The notes: generated by a model not told the origin, from the sequence alone. A stretch of 52,654 bases of DNA from Mitsuaria sp. GD03876 (GCF_029840635.1 NZ_JAOCCU010000042.1:1-52654), one strand, 5' to 3'. Positions 37,969 through 48,814 are shown, counted from the stretch's first letter. Numbers and translations are program-made.

Positions 37969-38394
37969 GCCTCCCGCCTCCTGGGCCGCCCTCCGCTTCG
38001 CGCGGACCGGCTCGCCCCTGATTCCTCCCGGACCAAAAGAATGGCCGCCGTCGCGCAAGCGTCGGCGGCCGAATTGCATTGGTCGCGGCCGCGTCGAGCG
38101 CGGCTCTTCGGGGGCTGATTGGGAAGCTGATCCTTTCGAACCATGCGCACCGCCGTGGTGCGTCATCGTCGCTGAAAGGGTTTTCCCGCACGTCCGGCAG
38201 GCTAGGCACCGATGATGACAACGGGGTGAATCGAATATGACAATGGTCGCCGACCCCCGCGCCAAGCCCCGTTTCTCCTCTGGGGCGCTGTGCGTAACGA
38301 CATTTTTCCGCTTCCGGCCGATGGTCACGGATGTGTCACATTGGGGTCATAGCATCCGCTCCGTTCGCCAACCAACCCCTAGCGATAGGACTGA
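37969..38394. other. glmM-pstS intergenic region
   Basis: 426 bp without a convincing gene. It holds a hairpin at 38,043-38,070 (GGCCGCCG and CGGCGGCC arms, one mismatch further in, loop GCAA), which has an ATTCTTTT tract only in the minus-strand direction, and the Pho box before pstS. The part from 38,071 to 38,320 is unremarkable apart from being less GC-rich than the genes. Confidence 0.7.
38322..38350 (+). promoter_or_regulatory. Pho box (three GTCA repeats) upstream of pstS
   Basis: GTCA occurs at 38,324, 38,335 and 38,346, exactly 11 bp apart, as in PhoB-binding direct repeats. The first two repeats form an 18-bp box reading TGGTCACGGATGTGTCAC; the third half-site extends it by one unit. 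The last repeat is 45 bp from the pstS start. PhoB and PhoR are encoded in the same operon, so the site closes a feedback loop. No good -10 hexamer could be fixed. Confidence 0.82.
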
Positions 38395-39432
38395 ATGACC
38401 ATGAATCAACTGCGTGCTGGCCTGCTGTTCGCCGCTTGCGCCGCGATGTTCTCCGCGGCCCATGCTCAGGAGGTGACCGGTGCGGGTGCCTCGTTCCCGG
38501 CACCCGTGTACGCCAAGTGGGCCGATGCCTACAACAAGGCCACCGGCGTTCGCATCAACTACCAGTCGGTCGGTTCCGGCGCCGGCATCAAGCAGATCCA
38601 GGCCAAGACCGTCGACTTCGGCGCGTCCGACGCCCCCCTGAAGGACGACCAGCTGGCCAAGGACGGCCTGGTCCAGTTCCCGACCGTGATCGGCGGCGTC
38701 GTGCCCGTGATCAACGTCAAGGGCGTGAACGCCGGCCAGCTGAAGCTGGACGGCAAGGTCCTGGGCGACATCTACCTGGGCAAGGTCACGAAGTGGAACG
38801 ACCCCGCCATCGCCGCCCTGAACCCGGGCGTCGCGCTGCCGGACGCCGCGATCGCCGTGGTCCGCCGCGCCGACGGTTCGGGCACCAGCTTCCTGTTCAC
38901 GAACTACCTGTCCAAGGTCAACGCCGAGTGGAAGGAAAAGGTCGGTGAAGGCACGGCGGTGAACTGGCCCACCGGCGCGGGCGGCAAGGGCAACGAAGGC
39001 GTGTCCGCCTTCGTGACGCGTCTGCCGAACTCGATCGGCTACGTCGAATACGCCTACGCCAAGCAGAACAAGATGACCTACGTGCTGATGAAGAACGCCT
39101 CCGGCGCCTTCGTCAGCCCGAGCGACGACGCCTTCAAGGCCGCCGCCGCCGGTGCCAAGTGGGATCAATCGTTCTACCAGGTGCTGACCGAGCAGGCCGG
39201 CAAGGACAGCTGGCCCATCACCGGCGCGACCTTCATCCTGATGCACGTCGCCCAGGACAAGCCCGCCCAGGCCGCCGCCGCCCTGAAGTTCTTCGACTGG
39301 GCCTACACCCAGGGCGACAAGGTCGCCGACGAGCTGGACTACGTGCCGCTGCCCGCCAGCGTCAAGGACCTGGTCCGCAAGCAGTGGGCCGGTGTCAAGG
39401 ACAGCGCCGGCAAGGCTGTCAGCTACAAGTGA
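38395..39432 (+). CDS. pstS: Phosphate ABC transporter, periplasmic binding protein
   Basis: 345 residues. A signal peptide ending 'FSAAHA' is followed by '[20 protein letters not shown]'; '[11 protein letters not shown]', 'DFGASDAPL' and '[15 protein letters not shown]' supply the phosphate-binding serines, threonine and arginine of PstS. It captures phosphate in the periplasm. A second ATG lies two codons in (38,401) and is almost as likely as a start. First gene of the Pho-regulated pst-pho operon. Confidence 0.97.
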   Translation: MTMNQLRAGLLFAACAAMFSAAHAQEVTGAGASFPAPVYAKWADAYNKATGVRINYQSVGSGAGIKQIQAKTVDFGASDAPLKDDQLAKDGLVQFPTVIGGVVPVINVKGVNAGQLKLDGKVLGDIYLGKVTKWNDPAIAALNPGVALPDAAIAVVRRADGSGTSFLFTNYLSKVNAEWKEKVGEGTAVNWPTGAGGKGNEGVSAFVTRLPNSIGYVEYAYAKQNKMTYVLMKNASGAFVSPSDDAFKAAAAGAKWDQSFYQVLTEQAGKDSWPITGATFILMHVAQDKPAQAAAALKFFDWAYTQGDKVADELDYVPLPASVKDLVRKQWAGVKDSAGKAVSYK

Positions 39433-39451
39433 TCGTCGCCTGACGAGCACG

Positions 39452-39483
39452 GCCCGGTGACCGCGTCGCGGTCCCCGGGCTTT
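39452..39483 (+). terminator. Attenuating hairpin between pstS and pstC
   Basis: The arms 39,452-39,463 (GCCCGGTGACCG) and 39,469-39,480 pair with a single mismatch, with loop CGTCG, followed by TTT. It starts 20 bp after the pstS stop. Such a partial terminator would let the binding protein outnumber the membrane subunits, as commonly seen for pst operons. Confidence 0.6.
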
Positions 39484-39604
39484 CGCACAAGACCGCAGGC
39501 GTGGGCACGAACCGCGCCGCGACACAGACGTCGTGCAGGACGCGTCGACCGACCGGAGGAGGCGGGCGGCGCGCCGAGATTCCAAACACTCCAGCGGAGG
39601 CCCC

Positions 39605-40627
39605 GTGGCCGCAATACTTCCAGCCAATTCCATTGACCGAGACCGCGGCGAGGAGCGCGCCAAGCCGGACGGCCGTCCGCCGCAGCGCCGCCGCGTCGCG
39701 CCCTGGGCCGACACGGTGTTCTCGGTGCTGACGCACGGTGCGGCGTGGCTGACGCTGGCGCTGCTGGCCGGCATCATCGGCTCGCTGCTCATCGGCGCCG
39801 CGCCGGCCATCAAGCAGTTCGGCCTGAACTTCCTGGTCACCGCGGACTGGGATCCGGTGCAGGAGAAGTTCGGCGGGCTGGTGATGATCTACGGCACGTT
39901 GATGACCTCGCTCATCGCGCTGCTGATCGCCGTGCCGGTGAGCTTCGGCATCGCGCTGTTCCTGACGGAACTCTCCCCGGGCTGGCTGCGCCGCCCGCTG
40001 GGCATCGCCATCGAGCTGCTGGCCGCGGTGCCCTCGATCGTCTACGGCATGTGGGGCCTGCTGATCTTCGGCCCGATCCTGGCGACCTACGTGCAGCAGC
40101 CGCTGCAGTCGCTGCTGGGCGGCGTGCCCTACCTGGGCGCGCTGGTGTCCGGTCCCCCGGTGGGCATCGGCATCCTGTCGGCCGGCATCATCCTGGCGAT
40201 CATGATCATCCCGTTCATCGCCTCGGTGATGCGCGACGTGTTCGAGGTCACGCCCGCGATGCTCAAGGAGTCGGCCTACGGCCTGGGCTCCACGACCTGG
40301 GAAGTGGTCTGGAAGGTCGTCCTGCCGTACACCAAGACCGGCGTGGTCGGCGGCATCATGCTGGGCCTGGGCCGCGCGCTGGGCGAGACGATGGCCGTCA
40401 CCTTCGTGATCGGCAACATGAACCAGCTGAATTCGCTGTCGGTCTTCGAGGCCGCCAACAGCATCACCTCGGCGCTGGCCAACGAGTTCGCCGAAGCCGG
40501 CGCCGGCCTGCACCAGGCCTCGCTGATCTACCTGGGCCTGGTCCTGTTCTTCATCACCTTCGTGGTGCTGGCGTGCTCCAAGGTCCTGCTCAACAAGCTC
40601 AAGAAGAACGAGGGAGCCCGCTCATGA
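39605..40627 (+). CDS. pstC: Phosphate ABC transporter permease PstC
   Basis: 340 residues, inner membrane, about six to seven hydrophobic segments after a basic, polar N-terminus. '[17 protein letters not shown]' and the cytoplasmic loop '[29 protein letters not shown]' with '[10 protein letters not shown]' are the PstC hallmarks. I place the start at the GTG at 39,605, preceded by GGAGG about 5 bp upstream; an ATG 72 bp earlier would add 24 charged residues. The stop overlaps the pstA ATG (ATGA). Confidence 0.93.
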   Translation: MAAILPANSIDRDRGEERAKPDGRPPQRRRVAPWADTVFSVLTHGAAWLTLALLAGIIGSLLIGAAPAIKQFGLNFLVTADWDPVQEKFGGLVMIYGTLMTSLIALLIAVPVSFGIALFLTELSPGWLRRPLGIAIELLAAVPSIVYGMWGLLIFGPILATYVQQPLQSLLGGVPYLGALVSGPPVGIGILSAGIILAIMIIPFIASVMRDVFEVTPAMLKESAYGLGSTTWEVVWKVVLPYTKTGVVGGIMLGLGRALGETMAVTFVIGNMNQLNSLSVFEAANSITSALANEFAEAGAGLHQASLIYLGLVLFFITFVVLACSKVLLNKLKKNEGARS

Positions 40628-41484
40628 GCGCCACCAATGCCAAGCGCCTGGCGATGTACAACAAGCGCCGGCGTGTCAACACCATCGCCCTGACGCTGTC
40701 GCTGGGCGCGATGGGCTTCGGCCTGGTCTGGCTGATCTGGATCCTGCTGGAGACGCTGGTCCAGGGCATCGGCGGCCTGACGATCGCGACCTTCACCCAG
40801 ATGACGCCCGCGCCGATGTCCGAGGACGGCGGCCTGGCCAACGCGATCTACGGCTCGCTGGTGATGGTCGGCCTGGCGACCTGCCTGGGGACCCCGATCG
40901 GCGTGCTGGCCGGCGTCTACCTGGCCGAGTACGGCCAGAAGACCTGGCTCGGCGCCGTGGTCCGCTTCATCAACGACATCCTGCTGTCGGCGCCGTCGAT
41001 CGTGGTCGGGCTGTTCATCTACACGGTGGTGGTCACGCGGATGAAGTCGTTCTCGGCGCTGGCCGGCATCCTGGCGCTGGCGCTGATCGTGATCCCGGTG
41101 GTGATCCGCACCACCGAGAACATGCTGAGCCTGATCCCCAACGCGCTGCGCGAAGCCGCCTACGCGCTGGGCACGCCGAAGTGGAAGGTCATCATGACCG
41201 TCACGCTGAAGTCGGCCCGCGCCGGCGTGATCACCGGCGTGCTGCTGGCCCTGGCCCGCATCTCCGGCGAGACCGCGCCGCTGCTCTTCACCGCGCTGTC
41301 CAACCAGTTCTGGACCAGCTCGCTGGGCAGCCCGATGGCCAGCCTGCCGGTGACGATCTTCAAGTTCGCGATGAGCCCCTACGAGAACTGGCAGAAGCTC
41401 GCCTGGGCCGGTGTCTTCATCATCACGATCGGCGTGCTGGTGCTGAACATCCTGGCGCGCGTGCTGTTCAAGGAAAAGCATTGA
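40624..41484 (+). CDS. pstA: Phosphate ABC transporter permease PstA
   Basis: 286 residues with about six membrane segments. '[17 protein letters not shown]', '[25 protein letters not shown]' and '[20 protein letters not shown]' identify PstA, partner of PstC in the phosphate channel. Its ATG overlaps the pstC stop by 4 bp. Confidence 0.96.
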   Translation: MSATNAKRLAMYNKRRRVNTIALTLSLGAMGFGLVWLIWILLETLVQGIGGLTIATFTQMTPAPMSEDGGLANAIYGSLVMVGLATCLGTPIGVLAGVYLAEYGQKTWLGAVVRFINDILLSAPSIVVGLFIYTVVVTRMKSFSALAGILALALIVIPVVIRTTENMLSLIPNALREAAYALGTPKWKVIMTVTLKSARAGVITGVLLALARISGETAPLLFTALSNQFWTSSLGSPMASLPVTIFKFAMSPYENWQKLAWAGVFIITIGVLVLNILARVLFKEKH

Positions 41485-41494
41485 CCGGTTGACC

Positions 41495-41517
41495 GCCGCG
41501 GCCCGGCGGGCCGCGGC
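41495..41517. other. GC-rich perfect hairpin between pstA and pstB
   Basis: GCCGCGGCCC and GGGCCGCGGC form a perfect 10-bp stem around GGC, 10 bp past the pstA stop. There is no T tract, so transcript stabilisation or a REP-like role is more likely than termination. Confidence 0.6.
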
Positions 41518-41552
41518 TACCGATCCACGAATCCAACGAATCGAGAAACAAC

Positions 41553-42338
41553 ATGGACGTCAAAGTCGACATGCCGGTGACCGAGAAGGCGAAGCTCTCG
41601 GTGAAGAACCTGAACTTCTACTACGGCAGCTTCCACGCGCTGAAGAACATCAACCTGGACATCCCCGAGAACAAGGTGACCGCGTTCATCGGTCCCTCGG
41701 GCTGCGGCAAGTCCACGCTGCTGCGCACGCTGAACCGCATGTTCCAGCTCTATCCGGAACAGCGCGCCGAAGGCCAGATCCTGCTGGACGGCGAGGACAT
41801 CCTCACCAGCAAGGAAGACGTCTCGCTGATCCGCGCCAAGGTCGGCATGGTGTTCCAGAAGCCGACGCCGTTCCCGATGTCGATCTACGACAACATCGCC
41901 TTCGGCGTGCGCCTGTTCGAGACGCTGTCGCGCGTCGAGATGGACGAGCGCGTGGAATGGGCGCTGAAGAAGGCCGCGCTGTGGAACGAGGTCAAGGACA
42001 AGCTCAACCAGAGCGGTTCGGGCCTGTCCGGCGGCCAGCAGCAGCGCCTGTGCATCGCGCGCGGCATCGCGATCAAGCCCGAGGTCCTGCTGCTGGACGA
42101 GCCGTGCTCCGCGCTGGACCCGATCTCCACCGGCAAGATCGAGGAACTGATCCACGAGCTCAAGCATGACTACACGGTCGCGATCGTGACCCACAACATG
42201 CAGCAGGCCGCGCGCTGCTCGGACTACACCGCCTACATGTACCTGGGCGACCTGATCGAATTCGGACCGACCGCGGAGCTCTTCATGAAGCCCAAGCGCA
42301 AGGACACCGAGGACTACATCACCGGTCGTTTCGGCTGA
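41553..42338 (+). CDS. pstB: Phosphate ABC transporter ATP-binding protein PstB
   Basis: 261 residues. Walker A '[17 protein letters not shown]', Q-loop '[17 protein letters not shown]', signature '[16 protein letters not shown]', Walker B '[13 protein letters not shown]' and switch His in '[15 protein letters not shown]'. '[11 protein letters not shown]' is specific to PstB. It supplies the ATP-driven step of phosphate uptake. Confidence 0.98.
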   Translation: MDVKVDMPVTEKAKLSVKNLNFYYGSFHALKNINLDIPENKVTAFIGPSGCGKSTLLRTLNRMFQLYPEQRAEGQILLDGEDILTSKEDVSLIRAKVGMVFQKPTPFPMSIYDNIAFGVRLFETLSRVEMDERVEWALKKAALWNEVKDKLNQSGSGLSGGQQQRLCIARGIAIKPEVLLLDEPCSALDPISTGKIEELIHELKHDYTVAIVTHNMQQAARCSDYTAYMYLGDLIEFGPTAELFMKPKRKDTEDYITGRFG

Positions 42339-42357
42339 TCACAGGGGAGCACACACC

Positions 42358-43065
42358 ATGACCGACAAGCATCTTTCCACCCAATTCGACGCTGAGCTCA
42401 GCGGCATCTCCACCCGCGTGCTCGAGATGGGCGGGCTGGTGGAGTCGCAGGTGGCGCAGGCCGTCGAGGCGCTGGGCACCTTCAGCGGCGACATCGCCAG
42501 CCACGTGCTCAAGCAGGAGGAGATCGTCAACACGATGGAGGTCGAGATCGACCGCGACCTGTCGACGATCATCGCCCGCCGCCAGCCCACCGCCCGCGAC
42601 CTGCGCCTGCTGATCGCCGTGTCCAAGACGATCGCCAACCTCGAGCGCGTCGGCGACGAGGCCGCGCGCATCGCCCGCACCGTGCAGCGCCTGATCAACA
42701 CCGGCGTGTCGAGCCGGCTGCGCCTGCCGATGTCGGACCTGTCGTACGAGGCCGAGCTGGCCACGGCGCAGCTGCGCAAGGCGCTGGACGCGTTCGCGCG
42801 CCTGGACGTGGACCGCGCGCTGGAAGTGCTCAAGGCCGACGACCAGATCGACAAGGAGTTCGACGGCCTGATGCGCAAGCTCATCACCTACATGATGGAA
42901 GACCCGCGCACGATCTCGTCGTCGATCGACCTGGTGTTCGTCGCCAAGGCGATCGAGCGCGTGGGCGACCATGCCAAGAACCTGGCCGAAGTGATCATCT
43001 ACGTGGTCAAGGGCACCGACGTCCGCCACAACTCGCCCGACGCCGTCGAGCACATGGTGCGCTGA
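42358..43065 (+). CDS. phoU: Phosphate signalling regulator PhoU
   Basis: 235 residues, all-helical, two PhoU repeats; 'EVEIDRDLSTIIARRQPTARDLRLLIAVSKTI' is quoted only in part by 'RQPTARDLRLL' and 'LERVGDEAARIAR', the metal-binding helices, and 'AIERVGDHAKNLAEVIIYV' is the second copy. It links the Pst transporter to PhoR and keeps the Pho response off when phosphate is plentiful. It lies 19 bp after pstB. Confidence 0.97.
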   Translation: MTDKHLSTQFDAELSGISTRVLEMGGLVESQVAQAVEALGTFSGDIASHVLKQEEIVNTMEVEIDRDLSTIIARRQPTARDLRLLIAVSKTIANLERVGDEAARIARTVQRLINTGVSSRLRLPMSDLSYEAELATAQLRKALDAFARLDVDRALEVLKADDQIDKEFDGLMRKLITYMMEDPRTISSSIDLVFVAKAIERVGDHAKNLAEVIIYVVKGTDVRHNSPDAVEHMVR

Positions 43066-43082
43066 GCACCGTCGTCATGCAC

Positions 43083-43123
43083 CCCGCCGGCCCGGCCCCG
43101 ACCGGGGCGTCCGGACCGGCGGG
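43083..43123. other. GC-rich hairpin between phoU and phoB
   Basis: CCCGCCGG (43,083-43,090) pairs with CCGGCGGG (43,116-43,123), with an inner CCCCG/CGGGG helix. It fills much of the 82-bp gap before the phoB ribosome binding site (AGAGGAG). No T tract. Confidence 0.55.
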
Positions 43124-43147
43124 ACCGAACAAGAGGAGTTACCCCGC

Positions 43148-43849
43148 ATGAGCCGCATCCTGGTAGTCGAGGACGAATCCGCGATCGCCGAACTGATCTC
43201 CATCAACCTGCGCCACGCCGGCTACGAAGTGACGCTGGCCGGCAATGCCGAACAGGCGCAGCTGGAAGTGGATCGCGTGTTGCCCGATCTGGTCGTGCTC
43301 GACTGGATGCTGCCGGGCCAGACCGGCCTGGCGCTGGCGCGCCAGTGGCGCGGCGCCGCCCGCACCCGCGAGCTGCCGATCATCCTGCTGACCGCGCGCG
43401 CGGAAGAGGTCGACAAGGTCTCCGGCCTGGACGCCGGCGCCGACGACTACCTGACCAAGCCGTTCTCCACCAACGAGCTGCTGGCGCGCATCCGCGCGGT
43501 GCTGCGCCGCAAGGCGCCCGAGGCGCTGGACACGGCGGTCGAGGTCGGCGGCCTGGTGCTCGATCCGGGCACGCGCCGCGTCAGCCGCGAAGGCGTCGAG
43601 GTCAAGCTCGGCCCGACCGAGTTCCGCCTGCTGCACTTCTTCATGACGCACCCGGAGCGCGTGCACAGCCGCTCGCAGCTGCTGGACCGCGTCTGGGGCG
43701 ACCACGTGTTCATCGAGGAACGCACCGTCGACGTCCATGTCAAGCGGCTGCGCGAGGCGCTCGAGAAGGTGAGCTGCGCGCGGATGATCGAAACGGTGCG
43801 TGGCGCCGGTTACCGGCTGACCCAGCAAAGCAGCGCCCTGTCGGCCTGA
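43148..43849 (+). CDS. phoB: Phosphate regulon response regulator PhoB
   Basis: 233 residues, OmpR family. Receiver: 'VVEDESAI', Asp52 in 'VVLDWMLPG', 'LLTARAEE', Lys104 in 'DYLTKPF'. DNA-binding winged helix (about 135-228): 'VKLGPTEFRLLHFFMTHPE', 'RSQLLDRVWG' and 'ERTVDVHVKRLREAL', typical of PhoB. It activates pstS and other genes through Pho boxes such as the one at 38,322. AGAGGAG precedes the ATG. phoR starts 7 bp after its stop. Confidence 0.97.
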   Translation: MSRILVVEDESAIAELISINLRHAGYEVTLAGNAEQAQLEVDRVLPDLVVLDWMLPGQTGLALARQWRGAARTRELPIILLTARAEEVDKVSGLDAGADDYLTKPFSTNELLARIRAVLRRKAPEALDTAVEVGGLVLDPGTRRVSREGVEVKLGPTEFRLLHFFMTHPERVHSRSQLLDRVWGDHVFIEERTVDVHVKRLREALEKVSCARMIETVRGAGYRLTQQSSALSA

Positions 43850-43856
43850 GTTCGAC

Positions 43857-45236
43857 ATGGCGTGGATGTTGTCGCGGGTGCTGATGCTGGTGCTGGGCAC
43901 CGGCGTCGCCGGCGCCCTGGGGTACTGGCTGGGAGAGTGGCTGCGGATGCCGCAGCTGGCGGCGGCCCTGGCCGCCGGCCTGGCCGTCGTGATGATGGCC
44001 GTCTGGGACGCGACGCGGGCCCACCGGCTGGTGGTCTGGCTGCGCGGCGACCAGGATGACGACGCGCCGCGCGTCGCCGGCCTCTGGGGCGAGATGGCCT
44101 ACCGCGTCGAGCGCGGCCTGCGCGACCGCGAGCGCCGCTACGAGCGCGAGCGCCAGCAGCTCGAGCAGTTCCTGCTCGCGATCGAGGCCTCGCCCAACGG
44201 CGTGATCCTGCTCGACGGCCAGGACCACATCCAGTGGTGCAACGTCGTCGCCGGGGATCATTTCTCGCTGGACCCGCAGCGCGACAAGCTGCAGCGGATC
44301 ACCAACCTGGTCCGTTATCCGGCTTTCGTGTCCTACCTGCAGAACGGCAACTTCCAGCAGCCGCTGACGCTGACCAACACCCGCGCGAAATCGACGCTGC
44401 AGGTGCTGGTGCGGGACTACGGCGTCGCCGGGGAGTCGCGCAAGCTGGTGCTGTCGTTGGACGTCACCGACCGCGAACGCAACGAGGCGATGCGGCGCGA
44501 CTTCGTCGCCAACGTCTCGCATGAGATCCGCACGCCGCTGACGGTGCTGGCCGGCTTCATCGAGACGATGGCCAGCCTGCAGCTGACCGAGGCCGAGCGC
44601 AAGCGCGTGCTGCACCTGATGCAGCAGCAGACGACGCGGATGCAGACGCTGGTCGGCGACCTGCTGACGCTGGCGCAGCTCGAGGGCAGCCCGCGTCCGG
44701 CGGCCGATCACTGGATCGCGCTGGACCCGCTGCTGACGCGCGTCGCGGCCGATGCGCAGGCGCTGTCCAACGGGCGGCACGAGCTGGTCTGCGAGCGCCA
44801 GACCGGCGTCGAGCTGGCCGGCATCGAGACCGAGGTGCTGAGCTCGATCGCCAACCTGATGAGCAACGCGGTGCGCTACACGCCGGAGGGTGGCCGCATC
44901 GAGCTGCAATGGCGCTGGCTGCCGGATCACTCGGCCGAGATCTCGGTGATCGACAACGGCCCCGGCATCGCCCGCGAGCATTTGCCGCGGCTGACCGAAC
45001 GCTTCTATCGCGTCGACGGCAGCCGCTCGCGCGACACCGGCGGGACGGGCCTGGGGCTGTCCATCGTCAAGCACGTGGTGCAGCGCCATGGCGGCGAGCT
45101 GCGCATCGAGAGCGAGCCCGGGAAGGGCTCCAAGTTCAGGCTGCAATTCCCGGCGGCGCGCATCCGGCTGGCCGACTCGCCCGCGATGGGCGACGAGGCG
45201 GCGCCCGCGGCGCTGGCGGGCGGCGACGACCTCTGA
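43857..45236 (+). CDS. phoR: Phosphate regulon sensor histidine kinase PhoR
   Basis: 459 residues. Two close hydrophobic segments (about 4-26 and 32-50) anchor it with almost no periplasmic part, as usual for PhoR. A PAS domain (about 105-200, 'EASPNGVILLDGQDHIQWCN') precedes HisKA with His222 in 'FVANVSHEIRTPLTVL', then HATPase with N box 'NLMSNAVRYTPEGG', 'DNGPGI' and 'GGTGLGLSIVKH'. It phosphorylates PhoB when Pst/PhoU signal phosphate shortage. Convergent with the following gene, 15 bp apart. Confidence 0.97.
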   Translation: MAWMLSRVLMLVLGTGVAGALGYWLGEWLRMPQLAAALAAGLAVVMMAVWDATRAHRLVVWLRGDQDDDAPRVAGLWGEMAYRVERGLRDRERRYERERQQLEQFLLAIEASPNGVILLDGQDHIQWCNVVAGDHFSLDPQRDKLQRITNLVRYPAFVSYLQNGNFQQPLTLTNTRAKSTLQVLVRDYGVAGESRKLVLSLDVTDRERNEAMRRDFVANVSHEIRTPLTVLAGFIETMASLQLTEAERKRVLHLMQQQTTRMQTLVGDLLTLAQLEGSPRPAADHWIALDPLLTRVAADAQALSNGRHELVCERQTGVELAGIETEVLSSIANLMSNAVRYTPEGGRIELQWRWLPDHSAEISVIDNGPGIAREHLPRLTERFYRVDGSRSRDTGGTGLGLSIVKHVVQRHGGELRIESEPGKGSKFRLQFPAARIRLADSPAMGDEAAPAALAGGDDL

Positions 45237-45251
45237 TCGTCGCGGTCCTGC

Positions 45252-46901
45252 TCAGCGGTCCTTCTGCATGACCAGGTAGGTGCCGAAGCGGTCCGTCGGG
45301 CGACGGACCACGCCGAGCACCCGCCAGCCGGCGCGCGGCATCGGCGTGCTTTCCGCCTGCACCGAGATCGCCACCGAACAGGCGGTGCGGTCCAGGTTCT
45401 GCGTCGCGTCGACGCGCCAGCGGCCTTGGAACTCCAGCGCGGCCAGCGCGTGCGTCGGCAGGCCCGGCGCGGCGATGCAGTCCACGCCCGCCGGCAGGTG
45501 CGCCGCGATGCGGTCGACCAGCGGCTTGTTGCTGCGCGCGTAGTTCAGCGGATGCAGGCCCAGCGTCATCGCCAGCAACCAGGCCAGCGCGACGCCGCCC
45601 GCCGGCAACGCCAGGCTCTTCCAGATCGCATGGCGATGGCGCGCGGTGCGCCAGCGCACCAGCCACAGCCAGGCCAGCGTGCCCAGCAGGGCCAGCACGA
45701 AGGTCAGCAGGCCGAACTCGGGCTCGTAGCCCTGCGCCAGCTTGCGGACGTTGGCCAGCAGCTTCGCCGGCCAGCCGATCTGCAGCGCGGTGTAGTACAG
45801 CCACAGGAAGATCGCGCCGGCGGTGAAGAAGAACACCGAGAACCAGTCGAGCAGGGCGCTCGCGCTGCGCTGGAAGGTCGGCAGCGCGAAGCTCGCCAGC
45901 ACCGCCAGCGGCGGCAGCGCCAGCAGCAGCGCGCGGTCGTCGGCGCCCATCAGCAGGCTGGTCAGCAGCGGCACCAGCGAGGCCAGCAGCGGCACCGAGA
46001 TGTGCCGCCGCATCAGGTGCGAGCGCCAGCGCCACAGCGACCAGGCGGCCAGCGGCCAGGCCGGCCAGCAGAACCAGCCGGTCAGGCGCAACCAGTCGAG
46101 CACGCTGCGCTCGCTGGCCCGCACGCGCCAGGCCCAGCCGTGCATCGGCCAGGCGACCAGCGCGGCCAGCGCCATCGCGCCCAGGATCCAGGGCAGGAAC
46201 TTGCGGGCGTCCTCGTAGGTCGAGCGGTGGCACAGCCACAGCGCCCCCACCGCCAGTGCCAGCGCGACGGCCGGGGCGCCGCTGGTGGCCAGGACGGGCA
46301 GGGCGGTGAGCATCGCCGCGCGCGCCTTCCCGGTGCGGAAAGGCAGCGCCGCGAGGCTGTAGACGAACAGCGTGATGCCCAGCAGCTGGAGGATTTCCGG
46401 CGTGATCTCATGGCCCAGGCGCAGCAGGCCGAGGCTGGCGATCAGCGCCAGCAGGCAGCCGTCGGCCATCGCGCGGGCGTAGTCGACCGCGTGGGCCTCG
46501 CCACCGAAGGCGAACGCGACCGGCTGGGCGGCTTCGGTGCGGGCCAGGTGCAGGCAGCTGTACCAGGCCAGCGCGAGCACCGCGGCCAGCATCAGCCCGA
46601 ACGGGATCCGCGCGGCCACCGCCGGTTCGAGGAAGGGCAGCAGCTTCACGCCCAGCGCGCCGACCCAGTAGGGCAGCAGGCCGCCGTCCGCGGGCAGCCC
46701 GGCGATCGCGGGCTGCAGCCAGGGCGCATGGCCCTGCACGATGCTGGCGATGTAGCCGTAGGCGGTGAGGTCGGCATTGCGCCACGGGTCGCGGCCGAAC
46801 AGGCCGGGCAGCACGTAGGCCGCGCACAGCAGCAGCAGCGCCAGGCGCGGGATCGGATGCGTGCTGCGCTCGGCCACGACGGCCGGGGTGGGCAGATTCA
46901 T
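45252..46901 (-). CDS. ArnT/GT39-like multispanning glycosyltransferase family protein
   Basis: 549 residues with about 11-13 hydrophobic segments and a C-terminal soluble domain of about 100 residues. The first loop 'YVLPGLFGRDPWRNADLTAYGYI' contains the 'GRDPWR' stretch shared with ArnT-like (GT83) and PMT-type membrane transferases, whose first periplasmic loop carries catalytic acidic residues; here an Asp is present in 'GRDPW' and again in 'NADLT'. Such proteins move a sugar from a polyprenyl-phosphate carrier onto lipid A or protein in the periplasm. Substrate and acceptor are unknown. It lies alone between phoR and rpmE2. Confidence 0.75.
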   Translation of the reverse strand: MNLPTPAVVAERSTHPIPRLALLLLCAAYVLPGLFGRDPWRNADLTAYGYIASIVQGHAPWLQPAIAGLPADGGLLPYWVGALGVKLLPFLEPAVAARIPFGLMLAAVLALAWYSCLHLARTEAAQPVAFAFGGEAHAVDYARAMADGCLLALIASLGLLRLGHEITPEILQLLGITLFVYSLAALPFRTGKARAAMLTALPVLATSGAPAVALALAVGALWLCHRSTYEDARKFLPWILGAMALAALVAWPMHGWAWRVRASERSVLDWLRLTGWFCWPAWPLAAWSLWRWRSHLMRRHISVPLLASLVPLLTSLLMGADDRALLLALPPLAVLASFALPTFQRSASALLDWFSVFFFTAGAIFLWLYYTALQIGWPAKLLANVRKLAQGYEPEFGLLTFVLALLGTLAWLWLVRWRTARHRHAIWKSLALPAGGVALAWLLAMTLGLHPLNYARSNKPLVDRIAAHLPAGVDCIAAPGLPTHALAALEFQGRWRVDATQNLDRTACSVAISVQAESTPMPRAGWRVLGVVRRPTDRFGTYLVMQKDR

Positions 46902-46995
46902 GCGCGTCTGTCTCGTTGTCGTTGTGGATGCCGGTGCGCATCATGCCGCAGCTTGGCGGCGGCCAGGACGAGTCGCCCGACCCGGCGCGGTAAAG

Positions 46996-47025
46996 AAAAA
47001 AGGCAGCCGATGGGGCTGCCTTTTT
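46996..47025. terminator. Bidirectional rho-independent terminator after rpmE2
   Basis: GGCAGCC and GGCTGCC (47,002-47,008 and 47,014-47,020) are flanked by six A on the left and five T on the right, so the hairpin has a T tract on either strand. It lies 40 bp past the rpmE2 stop and ahead of the glycosyltransferase start. Confidence 0.88.
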
Positions 47026-47064
47026 GTCGGGGACCGGACGCGGGGTCCGATCCGGAAGGGCTGC

Positions 47065-47328
47065 TTAGGCCTTCTTGCGCAGGTTCGCAAACTTGTTGCG
47101 GAACTTCTCGACGCGACCGCCCAGGCTGTCCACGCTCTTTTGCGTGCCGGTGTAGAACGGGTGCGATTCGCTGGAGGTTTCCAGCTTGACCAGCGGCAGC
47201 TCGCGGCCGTCGTCCAGCTTGATCGATTCCTTGGTGTGAACCGTCGAGCGGATCACGAACTGGGAACCGTTGGACTGGTCCAGGAAGACCACGTCACGGT
47301 AGTTGGGGTGAATGCCTTCTTTGGCCAT
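47065..47328 (-). CDS. rpmE2: 50S ribosomal protein L31, type B (cysteine-free)
   Basis: 87 residues. '[19 protein letters not shown]' and '[31 protein letters not shown]' match type B L31. There is no cysteine, so this is the zinc-independent form. It sits on the central protuberance of the large subunit at the intersubunit bridge. GAGGA 8 bp before the ATG supports the start. The zinc-binding paralogue, if present, is outside this window. Confidence 0.96.
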   Translation of the reverse strand: MAKEGIHPNYRDVVFLDQSNGSQFVIRSTVHTKESIKLDDGRELPLVKLETSSESHPFYTGTQKSVDSLGGRVEKFRNKFANLRKKA

Positions 47329-47402
47329 CTTGAAATCCTCGCTGCGGTGCCGCCAGCCACACTGCCCCTTGCAGTGCACTTGTCGACAGCGGAAAAACGC
47401 GG

Positions 47403-47408
47403 AGTATA
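47403..47408 (-). promoter_or_regulatory. Possible -10 of the rpmE2 promoter
   Basis: TATACT on the minus strand, 75 bp before the rpmE2 start; no good -35 partner was found. Between it and the gene an inverted repeat, CACTGC/GCAGTG (47,360-47,376), would form a small hairpin in the 5' untranslated region. Confidence 0.35.
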
Positions 47409-47419
47409 GCTGAAATGCA

Positions 47420-47444
47420 GGAAGCCGCCCAGGGGGCGGCTTCC
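47420..47444. terminator. Strong hairpin downstream of rho, upstream of rpmE2
   Basis: GGAAGCCGCCC and GGGCGGCTTCC pair perfectly over 11 bp around AGG. No long T tract follows on the minus strand. Two more hairpins lie between it and the rho stop: 47,481-47,503 (CGGTGCGCG/CGCGCACCG) and 47,519-47,540 (GGACAGGCC/GGCCTGTCC). Confidence 0.6.
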
Positions 47445-47551
47445 TTTGAAGTCCAGAGAGGGGAGACGGGAGGCCCCAGCCGGTGCGCGCAGGACGCGCA
47501 CCGTCCTTCGCCGGCGTCGGACAGGCCACTGGGCCTGTCCTCGGTCCGGGC

Positions 47552-48814
<1,263 letters not shown>

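Noticed and set aside
38043-38070. Rho-independent terminator for glmM
   Set aside because: The hairpin has one mismatch and no T tract in the plus direction; kept only as a note in the intergenic entry.
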